From CAZIVE01 sp964542435 (GTDB lineage Bacteria; Bacteroidota; Bacteroidia; Bacteroidales; Tannerellaceae), in assembly GCA_964542435.1 (NCBI GenBank), contig CAZIVE010000009.1, forward strand, positions 1-46,053: a stretch of DNA of 46,053 nt. The letters are read 5' to 3'. The translations under genes were made by a program, and so were the position numbers. Every line of letters starts with the position of its first letter. Position 1 is the stretch's first letter. Positions 24,994-34,297 of this stretch are shown piece after piece. The notes under the pieces were generated by a model, which saw only the letters and a list, made by a program, of their open reading frames with translations, was not told where the DNA came from and made no database searches.

Positions 24994-26709
24994 ATGGAAG
25001 TTTTAAAGCATGAGTGTGGCGTGGCCTTGATCCGCCTGCGAAAGCCTCTGGAATATTATCACCGGAAGTACGGCACTTGGATGTATGGGCTCAACAAACT
25101 TTATCTTCTCATGGAAAAGCAACACAATCGCGGACAAGAAGGTGCCGGATTGGCTTGTGTCAAGATGGAGGCGAATCCCGGAGAAGAATATATGTTTCGA
25201 GAACGTGCCCTCGGAACAGGTGCCATCACCGAAATTTTTTCCGCGGTCCAATCGCATTTCAAGGACTATTCACCGCAACAGCTCAACGATCCTCTATTCG
25301 CGAAAGCCACACTTCCTTTTGCCGGTGAACTTTATATGGGCCACCTTCGGTACAGTACCACCGGCAAATCGGGTATTACTTATGTTCATCCTTTCCTCCG
25401 ACGCAATAACTGGCGTGCTCAAAACCTGGCCCTCTGTGGCAATTTCAACCTCACCAACGTAAACGAAATTTTNNNNNNNNNNNNNNNNNNNNNNNNNNNN
25501 NNNNNNNNNNNNNNNNNNNNNNNNNNNNNNNNNNNNNNNNNNNNNNNNNNNNNNNNNNNNNNNNNNNNNNNNATTCGTCCGGCTTTTTACTATGTCGATG
25601 ACGAGATCATCGTGGAAGCTTCCGAGCGTCCGGTCATACAGACGGTCATGAATGTGCAGGCTTCCGATATCCATGAACTGAATCGGGGAGAGGCGCTCTT
25701 CATTCGTCGCAATGGTGAGTTCCGCACCGAACAGATTCTGGAACCAAAGAAGAACAGTGCTTGCTCGTTTGAACGTATCTATTTCTCACGCGGCAGTGAT
25801 CTCGATATTTATCAGGAGCGCAAACGTCTTGGACGGAACCTCGTTCCTGCTATCCTGAGAGCTGTCGATAACGACATCAACCATACGGTCTTTTCTTTCA
25901 TTCCCAACACCGCTGAAGTGGCTTATTTCGGAATGCAGGAGGGGCTGAATTTCTATCTCAACAAACTCAAACGCGATTGGATCGCCGACCGTCAGCATCT
26001 CCTTCAGGAAAACGAACTGGAGCAGATCCTTTCAATGCGTGTCCGCTGTGAAAAGGTCGCCATCAAAGATATCAAGCTCCGTACCTTCATCGCTGAGGGC
26101 AACAGTCGAAACGACCTAGCTGCCCACGTCTATGACATCACCTACGGAAGCATCGTCCCCTATGAAGATAATTTGGTCATCATAGACGACAGCATTGTGC
26201 GCGGCACAACGCTTAAGCAGAGCATCATCGGAATCCTTGACAGACTCCATCCGAAGAAGATCGTCATTGTCTCCTCTTCACCTCAGATCCGCTATCCGGA
26301 TTATTATGGCATCGATATGCCGAGCCTCAACGAACTCATCGCTTTCAAGGCCGCTGTCGCATTGCTGAGAGAACGGCGTATGGAGAATGTTCTGGTCGAA
26401 GCTTATCGGAAGGCCAAGAAACAGGATGAAGAACGTCCTGCCCCCGATGTCCCGGTGATCAACTATGCAAAGGAGATCTATCAGCCCTTTACTCCGGATG
26501 ATATCTCCCTCAAGATGGTGGATCTCTTAACACCGCCCGAAACACATGCCAAGGTGGAAATCGTCTATCAGACTATCGACGGACTTCATGTGGCTTGTCC
26601 CAATCATCCCGGTGACTGGTATTTCAGCGGCGACTATCCGACGAGAGGCGGTGCACTGATGGTGAACCGTGCTTTTATCAACTTCATGGAAGAACAATAT
26701 TTGAAATGA
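24994..26709 (+). CDS. PurF-like amidophosphoribosyltransferase, interrupted by an assembly gap
   Basis: Glutamine PRPP amidotransferase family, which makes phosphoribosylamine in purine synthesis. The Ntn nucleophile should be Cys8 (HECGVALIRL) after removal of a short propeptide; QHNRGQEGAG and GHLRYSTTGKSG are glutaminase motifs. The C-terminal phosphoribosyltransferase part has the PRPP loop IIDDSIVRGTT and SSSPQIRYPDYYGIDMP. After that comes a further tail of about 80 residues (from ALLRERRM to the end) that canonical PurF may lack. The 100 N span 25473-25572; the frame happens to stay open but the true insert is likely longer, since the glutaminase end is missing. It precedes carA by 16 bases. 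Whether it is the cell's main PurF or a paralogue is open. Confidence 0.85.
   Translation: MEVLKHECGVALIRLRKPLEYYHRKYGTWMYGLNKLYLLMEKQHNRGQEGAGLACVKMEANPGEEYMFRERALGTGAITEIFSAVQSHFKDYSPQQLNDPLFAKATLPFAGELYMGHLRYSTTGKSGITYVHPFLRRNNWRAQNLALCGNFNLTNVNEIXXXXXXXXXXXXXXXXXXXXXXXXXXXXXXXXXXIRPAFYYVDDEIIVEASERPVIQTVMNVQASDIHELNRGEALFIRRNGEFRTEQILEPKKNSACSFERIYFSRGSDLDIYQERKRLGRNLVPAILRAVDNDINHTVFSFIPNTAEVAYFGMQEGLNFYLNKLKRDWIADRQHLLQENELEQILSMRVRCEKVAIKDIKLRTFIAEGNSRNDLAAHVYDITYGSIVPYEDNLVIIDDSIVRGTTLKQSIIGILDRLHPKKIVIVSSSPQIRYPDYYGIDMPSLNELIAFKAAVALLRERRMENVLVEAYRKAKKQDEERPAPDVPVINYAKEIYQPFTPDDISLKMVDLLTPPETHAKVEIVYQTIDGLHVACPNHPGDWYFSGDYPTRGGALMVNRAFINFMEEQYLK
25473..25572. other. Assembly gap 3 (100 N) inside the purF-like gene
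   Basis: Exactly 100 N within coding sequence. The left flank codes NLTNVNEI and the right IRPAFYYVDDEI; a typical member has well over 33 residues between these points. Confidence 0.95.
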
Positions 26710-26725
26710 TTATAAAGGTAATACA

Positions 26726-27823
26726 ATGAGTAAACAGAAAACGGCTAAATTGATCCTTGACGACGGAAGTGTCTTTCAGGGTAATCTTTTCGGCGCAGAA
26801 AAGGAAATTGCCGGAGAGGTTGTCTTCAACACGGCAATGTCCGGCTATCCCGAGAGTCTTACCGACCCTTCTTATGCAGGGCAGATGATGACGCTTACCT
26901 ATCCGTTGATCGGCAATTACGGTGTGCCTCCCTTTACATTCGCAGCCAACGGACTGCCGAATTTTATGGAGAGTGAGAAGATTCATGCCGAAGCTATCAT
27001 CGTCAGCAATTACAGTGAGGAATACAGCCATTGGAATGCTGTTGAGAGTCTTGGCGACTGGCTCCGTCGTGAGAACATTCCCGGCCTTACCGGCATCGAT
27101 ACCCGAGCTCTCACCAAGAAACTGCGTGAACACGGCGTCATGATGGGACGCATCGTGATGGGTGACGAATCAGATCCTGTCGATATGTCCAAGATCACTT
27201 TCCCAAACTATTCGGATGTCAATTATGTGGATAAGGTCTCCTGCAAGGAGGTCATTACCTATGGCGATGAGAAGGGAAAGAAAAAGGTGGTTCTTTTGGA
27301 CTGTGGAGTCAAAGCCAACATCATCCGCTGCCTCCTCAAAAGAGATGTGACGGTGATCCGTGTGCCTTGGGATTATGATTTCTCTGCTATCGATTACGAC
27401 GGACTTTTCATCAGCAATGGTCCTGGCGACCCGAACAACTGCGACTCAGCCGTCGGCCATATCCGCACGGCACTCAATGGAGAACGACCGATATGTGGCA
27501 TTTGTATGGGTAATCAATTGGTGGCCAAAGCAGGAGGTGCTATTGTTTACAAACTCAAATATGGACATAGAAGTCACAACCAGCCGGTACGAATGGTAGG
27601 CACAGATAAGTGCTATATTACTTCGCAGAATCATGGATATGCTGTGGATAGCAAGACGTTGGGTGCTGATTGGGAACCGCTTTTTGAAAATATGAACGAC
27701 GGGACCAATGAAGGTATCCGACACAAGTCGAAGCCCTTCTTCACCACTCAGTTCCATCCTGAAGCCAGCAGCGGACCGCTGGATACGGAATTTGTTTTTG
27801 ACAGATTTGTTTCTCTCCTCTAA
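26726..27823 (+). CDS. carA: Carbamoyl-phosphate synthase small (glutaminase) subunit
   Basis: Releases ammonia from glutamine for carbamoyl phosphate, feeding arginine and pyrimidine synthesis; 365 aa. The N-terminal small-subunit domain (ILDDGSVFQGNLFGAEK, VFNTAMSGYPESLTDPSY) is followed by a class I glutaminase with Cys260 (GICMGNQL), and His344/Glu346 (FHPEASSGP). The usual GHQ after the nucleophile reads GNQ. It starts 16 bases after the purF-like stop and ends 21 bases before carB. Confidence 0.97.
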   Translation: MSKQKTAKLILDDGSVFQGNLFGAEKEIAGEVVFNTAMSGYPESLTDPSYAGQMMTLTYPLIGNYGVPPFTFAANGLPNFMESEKIHAEAIIVSNYSEEYSHWNAVESLGDWLRRENIPGLTGIDTRALTKKLREHGVMMGRIVMGDESDPVDMSKITFPNYSDVNYVDKVSCKEVITYGDEKGKKKVVLLDCGVKANIIRCLLKRDVTVIRVPWDYDFSAIDYDGLFISNGPGDPNNCDSAVGHIRTALNGERPICGICMGNQLVAKAGGAIVYKLKYGHRSHNQPVRMVGTDKCYITSQNHGYAVDSKTLGADWEPLFENMNDGTNEGIRHKSKPFFTTQFHPEASSGPLDTEFVFDRFVSLL

Positions 27824-27844
27824 TACGTCGAATCGTAAAACTAC

Positions 27845-30800
27845 ATGACAATGAAAGAAAACGATATAAAGAAAGTCCTGATACTCGGTTCCGGTGCATT
27901 GAAGATCGGTGAGGCCGGCGAATTCGACTATTCGGGCAGCCAGGCACTCAAGGCTATCAAGGAAGAGGGCATCACTACTGTCCTGATCAATCCGAACATT
28001 GCGACCGTGCAGACCTCTGAAGGCGTTGCCGACACCGTCTATTTCCTGCCCGTCACACCCTTCTTTGTGGAGAAGGTGATCGACAAGGAACGTCCCGATG
28101 GCATCTTGTTGGCATTCGGAGGACAGACTGCTCTTAACTGCGGCGTCGCCCTTTATCAGAACGGTGTGCTCGAAAAATACAATGTCCGCGTTCTTGGTAC
28201 GCCTGTACAGGCAATCATGGATACGGAAGACCGTGAACTCTTTGTGGAACGTCTTGCTGAGATCCAGGTCAAGACCATCAAGAGTGAGGCAGTCAACAAT
28301 GCTGCTGATGCACGCAGGGCTGCTGCGGCGTTGGGTTATCCTGTCATCATCCGCGCGGCCTATGCGCTCGGTGGATTGGGCAGTGGATTCTGCGATAATG
28401 AAGAGGAACTTAATCCGCTCGTTGAAAAAGCTTTCTCCTTCTCTCCTCAGGTGCTAGTCGAAAAGAGCCTCAAGGGATGGAAAGAGGTGGAATATGAAGT
28501 GGTACGTGACCGATTCGACAACTGTATCACAGTCTGCAACATGGAGAACTTCGATCCGCTGGGTATTCATACGGGAGAATCTATCGTCATCGCTCCTTCG
28601 CAGACACTCAGTAATACCGATTATCATAAATTGCGCGAGCTCTCTATCCGCATCATCCGTCACATCGGCATTGTGGGTGAGTGTAACGTTCAATATGCAT
28701 ACGATCCGGAAAGTGAAGACTACCGCGTAATCGAGGTCAACGCTCGTTTGAGCCGTTCTTCGGCACTCGCATCCAAAGCTACCGGTTATCCTCTGGCATT
28801 TGTTGCGGCTAAGTTGGGCTTGGGTTATGGATTGTTCGATCTCAAGAACTCCGTAACTAAGACGACCAGCGCCTTCTTTGAACCCGCTCTCGACTACGTG
28901 GTATGTAAGATACCGCGTTGGGACTTGAGCAAGTTCCATGGTGTTTCCCGCGAATTGGGCAGCAGCATGAAGTCTGTCGGTGAGGTGATGGCTATCGGAC
29001 GTTCTTTTGAGGAGTCTCTGCAGAAGGGTCTTCGTATGATCGGCCTCGGCATGCACGGTTTCGTAGAGAATAAGGAACTGCAGATTACCGATATCGACAA
29101 AGCATTGCGCGAACCTACCGATACCCGTATATTCGTTATTTCTAAAGCCTTCCGTGCCGGTTATTCCGTCGATCAGGTTCACGAACTGACGAAGATCGAT
29201 CGCTGGTTCCTCATGAAGTTGCATGGTATCATGGAGACTGACAAGCAGCTTCGTCATCATACCATCGAGAACTGCCGCATGACAGGTGAAGACAATGACG
29301 AAAATCTCTCACTGCTGCGTAGGGCAAAGGTACAGGGCTTCTCGGATTTCCAGATTGCTCGTGCCTTCGGATTTGACGACGACATCGAAAAGGGCATCAT
29401 GAAGGTGAGACAGCTCCGCAAGGAGAACCACATCATTCCTGTCGTAAAACAGATCGATACGTTGGCTGCCGAATATCCCGCACAGACCAATTACCTTTAT
29501 CTCACCTATAGTGGAACAGAAAATGATATTGCTTATGAAAATGACAAGAAGAGCGTCGTCGTACTCGGTTCGGGAGCGTACCGTATAGGAAGTTCGGTAG
29601 AATTCGACTGGTGCGGCGTACAGGCTTTGAACACGATCCGCAAAGAGGGTTGGCGTTCAGTCATGATCAACTATAATCCTGAGACGGTTTCCACCGACTA
29701 CGATATGTGTGACCGTCTTTACTTTGATGAACTTACCTTCGAACGTGTCATGGATATCCTTGAATTTGAGGATCCTCACGGTGTCATTGTTTCAACCGGC
29801 GGACAGATTCCAAACAATCTCGCCATGCGTCTCGATGAACAGCACGTCCCGATTCTTGGTACGACAGCGAAAAGCATTGACAACGCAGAAGACCGTGAGA
29901 AGTTCTCTGTGATGCTCGACCGCATCCATGTCGATCAGCCGCGATGGAGGGAATTGAGTTCTATGGAAGATATCAACGAGTTCGTCAGTGAAGTGGGCTA
30001 TCCGGTTCTCGTGCGTCCGAGTTATGTGCTCAGCGGCGCGGCCATGAATGTCTGCTCCAATCAGGACGAACTGGAACGCTTCCTCAAACTGGCGGCAAAT
30101 GTCAGCAAGAAACATCCCGTCGTTGTCAGTCAGTTCATCGAACACTCCAAGGAGGTGGAGATGGATGCTGTTGCCGACAAGGGCGAAATTATCATGTATG
30201 CCATTAGCGAGCATATCGAGTTCGCCGGCGTTCATTCGGGTGATGCTACGATTCAGTTCCCCGCACAGAAACTCTATGTGGAAACGGTTCGCCGCATTAA
30301 GAAGATTAGTAAGCAGATCGCTCATGAATTGAACATCTCCGGTCCGTTCAATATCCAGTATCTGGCCAAGGGTAACGAGATCAAGGTTATCGAATGTAAT
30401 CTTCGCGCCAGCCGCTCTTTCCCATTCGTCAGCAAGGTGCTCAAGATAAACTTCATCGAACTGGCTACGAAAATCATGCTTGGACTTAAGGTGGAACGTC
30501 CGAACAAAAATGAGTTCGATCTCGACTATGTTGGCATTAAAGCTTCGCAGTTCTCCTTCAACCGACTTCAGCATGCCGATCCTGTTTTGGGCGTCGATAT
30601 GGCTTCTACCGGTGAAGTGGGCTGTCTCGGCGACGACGTCTCGGAAGCTGTGCTTACCAGTATGATTGCTGTAGGTCAGCGAATCCCTGAAAAGAATATT
30701 CTGCTCTCTACGGGTTCTCCGAAACAGAAGGTGCAGATGCTTGATGCCGCACGCATGTTGGCCGATAAAGGATACAATATCTACGCAACCGGCGGAACAC

Positions 30801-31093
30801 ATCGTTTCCTCAAAGAGAACGACATCCCCAGTACGTTGGTTTATTGGCCGAGTGAAGAGGGCAAACCGCAGGCTCTGCAGATGCTTCATGAGAAGAAGAT
30901 TGATATGGTCGTCAATATTCCGCGTGATCTTTCCGCAGGCGAGCTCGACAATGGATATAAGATCCGCCGTGCCGCTATCGACCTCAATATTCCGCTTATC
31001 ACCAATCCGCGTCTCGCGAGTGCTTTCATCGAAGCCTTCTGCACATTGACGTTGAATGATATCCGCATCAAGAGCTGGCAGGAATATAAGTAA
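27845..31093 (+). CDS. carB: Carbamoyl-phosphate synthase large subunit
   Basis: ATP-grasp synthetase that joins bicarbonate, ammonia and two ATP; 1082 aa. Two homologous halves: the first opens with LILGSGALKIGEAGEFDYSG and the second with VVLGSGAYRIGSSVEFDWCG near residue 570. ATP-grasp regions include RAAYALGGLGSGF and RPSYVLSGAAMNV. The C-terminal MGS-like regulatory domain (about 940-1060, ILLSTGSPKQKVQML to NPRLASAFIEAF) should bind nucleotides such as UMP. The first-half motifs look more like eukaryotic CPS than E. coli CarB. ATG 27851 is an alternative start two codons later. Confidence 0.98.
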   Translation: MTMKENDIKKVLILGSGALKIGEAGEFDYSGSQALKAIKEEGITTVLINPNIATVQTSEGVADTVYFLPVTPFFVEKVIDKERPDGILLAFGGQTALNCGVALYQNGVLEKYNVRVLGTPVQAIMDTEDRELFVERLAEIQVKTIKSEAVNNAADARRAAAALGYPVIIRAAYALGGLGSGFCDNEEELNPLVEKAFSFSPQVLVEKSLKGWKEVEYEVVRDRFDNCITVCNMENFDPLGIHTGESIVIAPSQTLSNTDYHKLRELSIRIIRHIGIVGECNVQYAYDPESEDYRVIEVNARLSRSSALASKATGYPLAFVAAKLGLGYGLFDLKNSVTKTTSAFFEPALDYVVCKIPRWDLSKFHGVSRELGSSMKSVGEVMAIGRSFEESLQKGLRMIGLGMHGFVENKELQITDIDKALREPTDTRIFVISKAFRAGYSVDQVHELTKIDRWFLMKLHGIMETDKQLRHHTIENCRMTGEDNDENLSLLRRAKVQGFSDFQIARAFGFDDDIEKGIMKVRQLRKENHIIPVVKQIDTLAAEYPAQTNYLYLTYSGTENDIAYENDKKSVVVLGSGAYRIGSSVEFDWCGVQALNTIRKEGWRSVMINYNPETVSTDYDMCDRLYFDELTFERVMDILEFEDPHGVIVSTGGQIPNNLAMRLDEQHVPILGTTAKSIDNAEDREKFSVMLDRIHVDQPRWRELSSMEDINEFVSEVGYPVLVRPSYVLSGAAMNVCSNQDELERFLKLAANVSKKHPVVVSQFIEHSKEVEMDAVADKGEIIMYAISEHIEFAGVHSGDATIQFPAQKLYVETVRRIKKISKQIAHELNISGPFNIQYLAKGNEIKVIECNLRASRSFPFVSKVLKINFIELATKIMLGLKVERPNKNEFDLDYVGIKASQFSFNRLQHADPVLGVDMASTGEVGCLGDDVSEAVLTSMIAVGQRIPEKNILLSTGSPKQKVQMLDAARMLADKGYNIYATGGTHRFLKENDIPSTLVYWPSEEGKPQALQMLHEKKIDMVVNIPRDLSAGELDNGYKIRRAAIDLNIPLITNPRLASAFIEAFCTLTLNDIRIKSWQEYK

Positions 31094-31116
31094 CAAACGG
31101 CTTTCCGTTCCCTATA

Positions 31117-31149
31117 AAGGACTCTGCTTCATAAGTCAGAGTCCTTTTT
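31117..31149 (+). terminator. Rho-independent terminator after carB
   Basis: Ten-base perfect stem AAGGACTCTG / CAGAGTCCTT with a 10-base loop and a T run, 24 bases after the carB stop. Confidence 0.9.
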
Positions 31150-31244
31150 GCGTTTCTAAGGGAATATCCTGTTAATTTGTCCCGATGATCGCTGATGTTT
31201 CCACTCGTCATAAAGTATTTAATAGTGAATCAGCAGTTGCCGTC

Positions 31245-31491
31245 CGAAATATAAATTATATAGAGGTGCTCCAAGGCTCGTTTGCCGAAATATAAATTAT
31301 ATAGAGGTGCTTCAAGGCTGATTTACCCAAATATAAATTATATAGGGATGCCTCAAGGTTGATTTGCCGAAATATAAATTATATAGGAGTGCCTCAAGGC
31401 TGATTTACCAAAATATAAATTATATAGAGGTGTCCCAAGGTTCATTTGCCCAAATAGATATTATTTAGGGGCGGCGAAAGGTTTAGGTAGC
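31245..31491. repeat. Tandem array, 41-base period, five units plus a decayed sixth
   Basis: Units begin at 31245, 31286, 31327, 31368, 31409 and 31450, each led by C(G/C)AAATATAAATTATATAG and ending near TTTGC or TTTAC. The last unit is decayed. The first half of each unit is very AT-rich and contains the near-palindrome ATAAATTATAT; the second half is GC-richer. The region between carB and the next gene (31150-31583) holds this array, a terminator and nothing else. Confidence 0.9.
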
Positions 31492-31521
31492 GCAATCATT
31501 TTTTAGAAAGACATCTCATGA

Positions 31522-31558
31522 CAAAAGAAAAGCAGGAGAAAGTTGTATTTCTCCTGCT
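31522..31558 (-). terminator. Rho-independent terminator for the Cthe_2159-like operon
   Basis: Stem AGCAGGAGAAA / TTTCTCCTGCT (31531-31558) with a 6-base loop; on the minus strand it is followed by a T-rich tail. It lies about 26 bases after the stop at 31584. Confidence 0.8.
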
Positions 31559-31583
31559 TCTCATTGTTTTGCTCGAAGCGGAA

Positions 31584-33689
31584 TCAATGACCGAAACCAC
31601 CGCCTCCGCCAGGTTGTCCGCCGCCGGAAGACGTGTTACCTGCGGTTACAACTTGACCACTGGAAGTGAAGCTAAAAGTGGTCGCTGAGGTTCCTGCCGT
31701 ATAGGTTCCACCGCTCAAGTAACCGCCGAAATCAGTCGTTGCGCCGGAATAGCTGCCGCCGGTGTAGATGCTGTAAGTGGCGTTCCCGAAGTTGGGCGTG
31801 CTGATGAGCATATAGTTTTGAGTGGATGTCTTCTGCATGGTGAAGTCGAGTATGTCGTTGCTGCTGGCATCCTGGATGTGGAGCAGCGTTCCAGAGGTGG
31901 CGCTGTTTCCGTAAACCAAAGCTCGTTGTGCTCCGCTGGCCGAAGTGTTGATCAGACTCGCGATGCTGTTCATCTGTCCGCCCATCGTGATCAATGTCCC
32001 GCCGGTGATGGTGATGCCGCCCGATTCGTCCGTGTCGATCCCCTCTTCAGGAGAATCCGTTCCGATGCCGATCACCAGACCTCCGCTGATATGGATGGTG
32101 CCGTTCGAATCGATACCGTCGTTGCCCGAAGATTTGCAATAAAGTTTTCCTCCCGTTACGATCAGATTGTTGGCGCTGTTGATTGCATCGTCATAGGCGT
32201 TGCAGGTAATCTCGCCACCGTTGATGGTGATGACATCTTTGCTCTCGATGCCTTCAGCTCCGTCGTAACCGTTGCTCGTAGGATTGGATATGCCATAAGC
32301 TGTAGCTGCTGTGATGGTTCCACCGTTGATGGTGATGTCGCCAGTGACTTTGATAGCTTTTGTCTTTGCGTCAAGACTGCTGCTGTAGGTATAGATCTTG
32401 CCTGAAGTTGTGGCCTTGAGCGTTCCGCCGTTCATGATGAACGTTCCTTCCACATTAATACCTTTACCTCCGTTGCCCGTACTTGCCGCGGAAACGTTCA
32501 CCGTCGATGATGAGTTCGAGCCAATCAGCAGATTGCCGTCGCTCTTGATGGCGCTGGAAGAACTGATGTCAGCTTCGTCGCTGTCGTAATAAGCAGCTCC
32601 TGATGTATTGGCTACGATCGTTCCGCCCGTAAGCGAGATGTTGCCGTCGAAATTCATGCCTTTTCCTGCAGCACCTGTAGCGTTGATAGTGATTTTACCG
32701 CCGGAAATGGTAAGAGCTCCGGTTCCTTTCAATCCTGTTCCTGTCTCGCCTGAAGAGGAAAGGGTAAAGGTCCCGCCGCTGATAGTCATATCGCGAGAAA
32801 CGTCGGTGCTGTCGTAGGAAGCCTTGACGCAGTCATCAGCACTAGCAATGGTATAGGTTCCACCGCTGATGTTGACAGCACCTTCTTCCGCTTCGATTCC
32901 GTCGCCCGAAGAGGTGATGTTTACCGTTCCGTCTGTTCCGGTGAAGGTCTCGCCATGAATAGCGTCCTTGGTGGCGCCGGTCACGGTGATCGTTCCTCCG
33001 TCGATCTCGATATCGTTATCTGCGCAGATGGCATGTTTGTAGTTGCCCTTTACCTTCAGTGTGCCGTTGCCACTAAAGAAAAGTTTGCCTTCAGAGAAAA
33101 TAGTCCCTTTCTGGTCGTAGTCTTTGCTGTCGTACGAACTACCGTCGGCCAATGTGTTGGTCGTTCCGTCAACGAGAATGATGTTGCAGGGTTTGTTTTG
33201 ACTGTTGATGGCCGGTCCAGAAGGATTGGTCAAGGTCAGTCCGTCGAGATAAAGAGTAAACTTCTTGTCGCTTGTGATAAGGAACGAACCGTCGGTAGAA
33301 GTCCCCGAAAGTTTGTATTCGATCCCTGCATCGCCTGTAGAAGTAATGGTAACGTCAGCTCCGTTCGTGGAACTGCTCACGACACTTTTCAAAGCAGAAG
33401 GAATTGTCACGGTCGCTGATGTTCCCGAATAGACCACAGAAACATAGTCGGCTGACGATTCTTCGACCGTTCCGAAGGTGATGCTGTCGATCTTGGCGAC
33501 GGCAATACTGTTGATGGCACTTGAGACAGAAACATACATCGTAGCTTTGTCACTGCTGAAATAGACCGTGTCAATATTGGCCAGCGTGAAAGCTTCGTAG
33601 CTGCTTCCTTCGTGTACGATCATCTTTTCCTGTGCGCTCATTGCTAAACATGAAGCGACAAGCAGGACTGCAAATAAGATCCTTTTCAT
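31584..33689 (-). CDS. Cthe_2159-type beta-helix carbohydrate-binding protein
   Basis: 701-aa exported protein (signal MKRILFAVLLVASCLAMSAQ). A short N-terminal module (FTLANIDTVYFSS, SIAVAKIDSITFG) precedes many repeats of the pattern ISGGT.TI...DD.I, for example GTITVTGATKDAIHGE, GGTYTIASADDCVKA, GGEITCNAYDDAINSANN and GGLVIGIGTDSPEEGID. This is the Cthe_2159 family, whose Clostridium member has a right-handed beta-helix and binds cellulose and polygalacturonate. The last 20 or so residues are Gly/Ser-rich (GGGQPGGGGGFGH) with no sorting tail. It overlaps the upstream small gene by ATGA. Binding a plant or cell wall polysaccharide is an inference. Confidence 0.88.
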   Translation of the reverse strand: MKRILFAVLLVASCLAMSAQEKMIVHEGSSYEAFTLANIDTVYFSSDKATMYVSVSSAINSIAVAKIDSITFGTVEESSADYVSVVYSGTSATVTIPSALKSVVSSSTNGADVTITSTGDAGIEYKLSGTSTDGSFLITSDKKFTLYLDGLTLTNPSGPAINSQNKPCNIILVDGTTNTLADGSSYDSKDYDQKGTIFSEGKLFFSGNGTLKVKGNYKHAICADNDIEIDGGTITVTGATKDAIHGETFTGTDGTVNITSSGDGIEAEEGAVNISGGTYTIASADDCVKASYDSTDVSRDMTISGGTFTLSSSGETGTGLKGTGALTISGGKITINATGAAGKGMNFDGNISLTGGTIVANTSGAAYYDSDEADISSSSAIKSDGNLLIGSNSSSTVNVSAASTGNGGKGINVEGTFIMNGGTLKATTSGKIYTYSSSLDAKTKAIKVTGDITINGGTITAATAYGISNPTSNGYDGAEGIESKDVITINGGEITCNAYDDAINSANNLIVTGGKLYCKSSGNDGIDSNGTIHISGGLVIGIGTDSPEEGIDTDESGGITITGGTLITMGGQMNSIASLINTSASGAQRALVYGNSATSGTLLHIQDASSNDILDFTMQKTSTQNYMLISTPNFGNATYSIYTGGSYSGATTDFGGYLSGGTYTAGTSATTFSFTSSGQVVTAGNTSSGGGQPGGGGGFGH

Positions 33690-34138
33690 CGTTTCATGAA
33701 TTTAAATGTCTGACTCTTTACTTTAAGAATATAGACTCCGCTTGGATAGCTTCCGATAGCGATGCTGCTTTCCGGTGTGAGAATCTGCGAATAGAGAATC
33801 ACTCCACTTATGTTGTAAATGGAAGCGAGGTCGCCTGCAGCACCGCTGATGTAAAGTGTGCTGTTTGTCACGACAACTTTCATTCCGGAAGCTTCCAGGT
33901 TTTCATTCGAGGTAGTGATGGCCGTGTCGGTGAACTTGAATCCGTTCAATGATGAGAGAGCGAACGAGTCGCTGGAGCTTGTCGTTGTGACGACCATGTT
34001 TCCATTGGCAAAGGAGATTTTCTGCACATCGGACAGAGTGAATGATTTGTTGCCATTCACCACCAAGTAGCTTTGTGCCTGTATGCCTACATGGGAAAAA
34101 AGAAGGATAGCAAAAAATAACAATAGGCGCTTTTGCAT
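33686..34138 (-). CDS. Small exported protein with C-terminal sorting-tail-like domain
   Basis: 150-aa protein with signal peptide (FFAILLFSHVGIQAQ). The N-terminal module VNGNKSFTLSDVQKISFANG resembles the start of the downstream beta-helix protein (FTLANIDTVYFSS). The C-terminal 50 residues (LYISGAAGDLASIYNISGVI, then GSYPSGVYILKVKSQTFKFMKR) look like a type IX secretion tail, with the YNISG and PSGVYILKV patterns and a basic end. Its stop overlaps the start of the beta-helix gene as ATGA, so the two are co-translated. I do not recognise a known gene. It may be a surface partner or anchor for the larger protein; that is inference. Confidence 0.75.
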   Translation of the reverse strand: MQKRLLLFFAILLFSHVGIQAQSYLVVNGNKSFTLSDVQKISFANGNMVVTTTSSSDSFALSSLNGFKFTDTAITTSNENLEASGMKVVVTNSTLYISGAAGDLASIYNISGVILYSQILTPESSIAIGSYPSGVYILKVKSQTFKFMKR

Positions 34139-34297
34139 AATAATGATGTTTTATTCGGATGTAAATGTAATAATATTGAAATAAATGGGATGCTCAAAAA
34201 TTTAAATTGTTACTTTTTAATCTGTGAATGGGCCAAATAACACTTTCAAAGTGTAGGAAAAAATCTGCGAAATCGAAGCAACGAACAATTAATCATT

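Noticed and set aside
29792..31096. Long open frame (434 codons) antisense to carB
   Set aside because: It is a codon-bias shadow of a clear gene, with no signal, motif or promoter. Similar antisense frames opposite the tolC-like gene (17209-18351) and the sulfatase (36568-37716) were dropped for the same reason.
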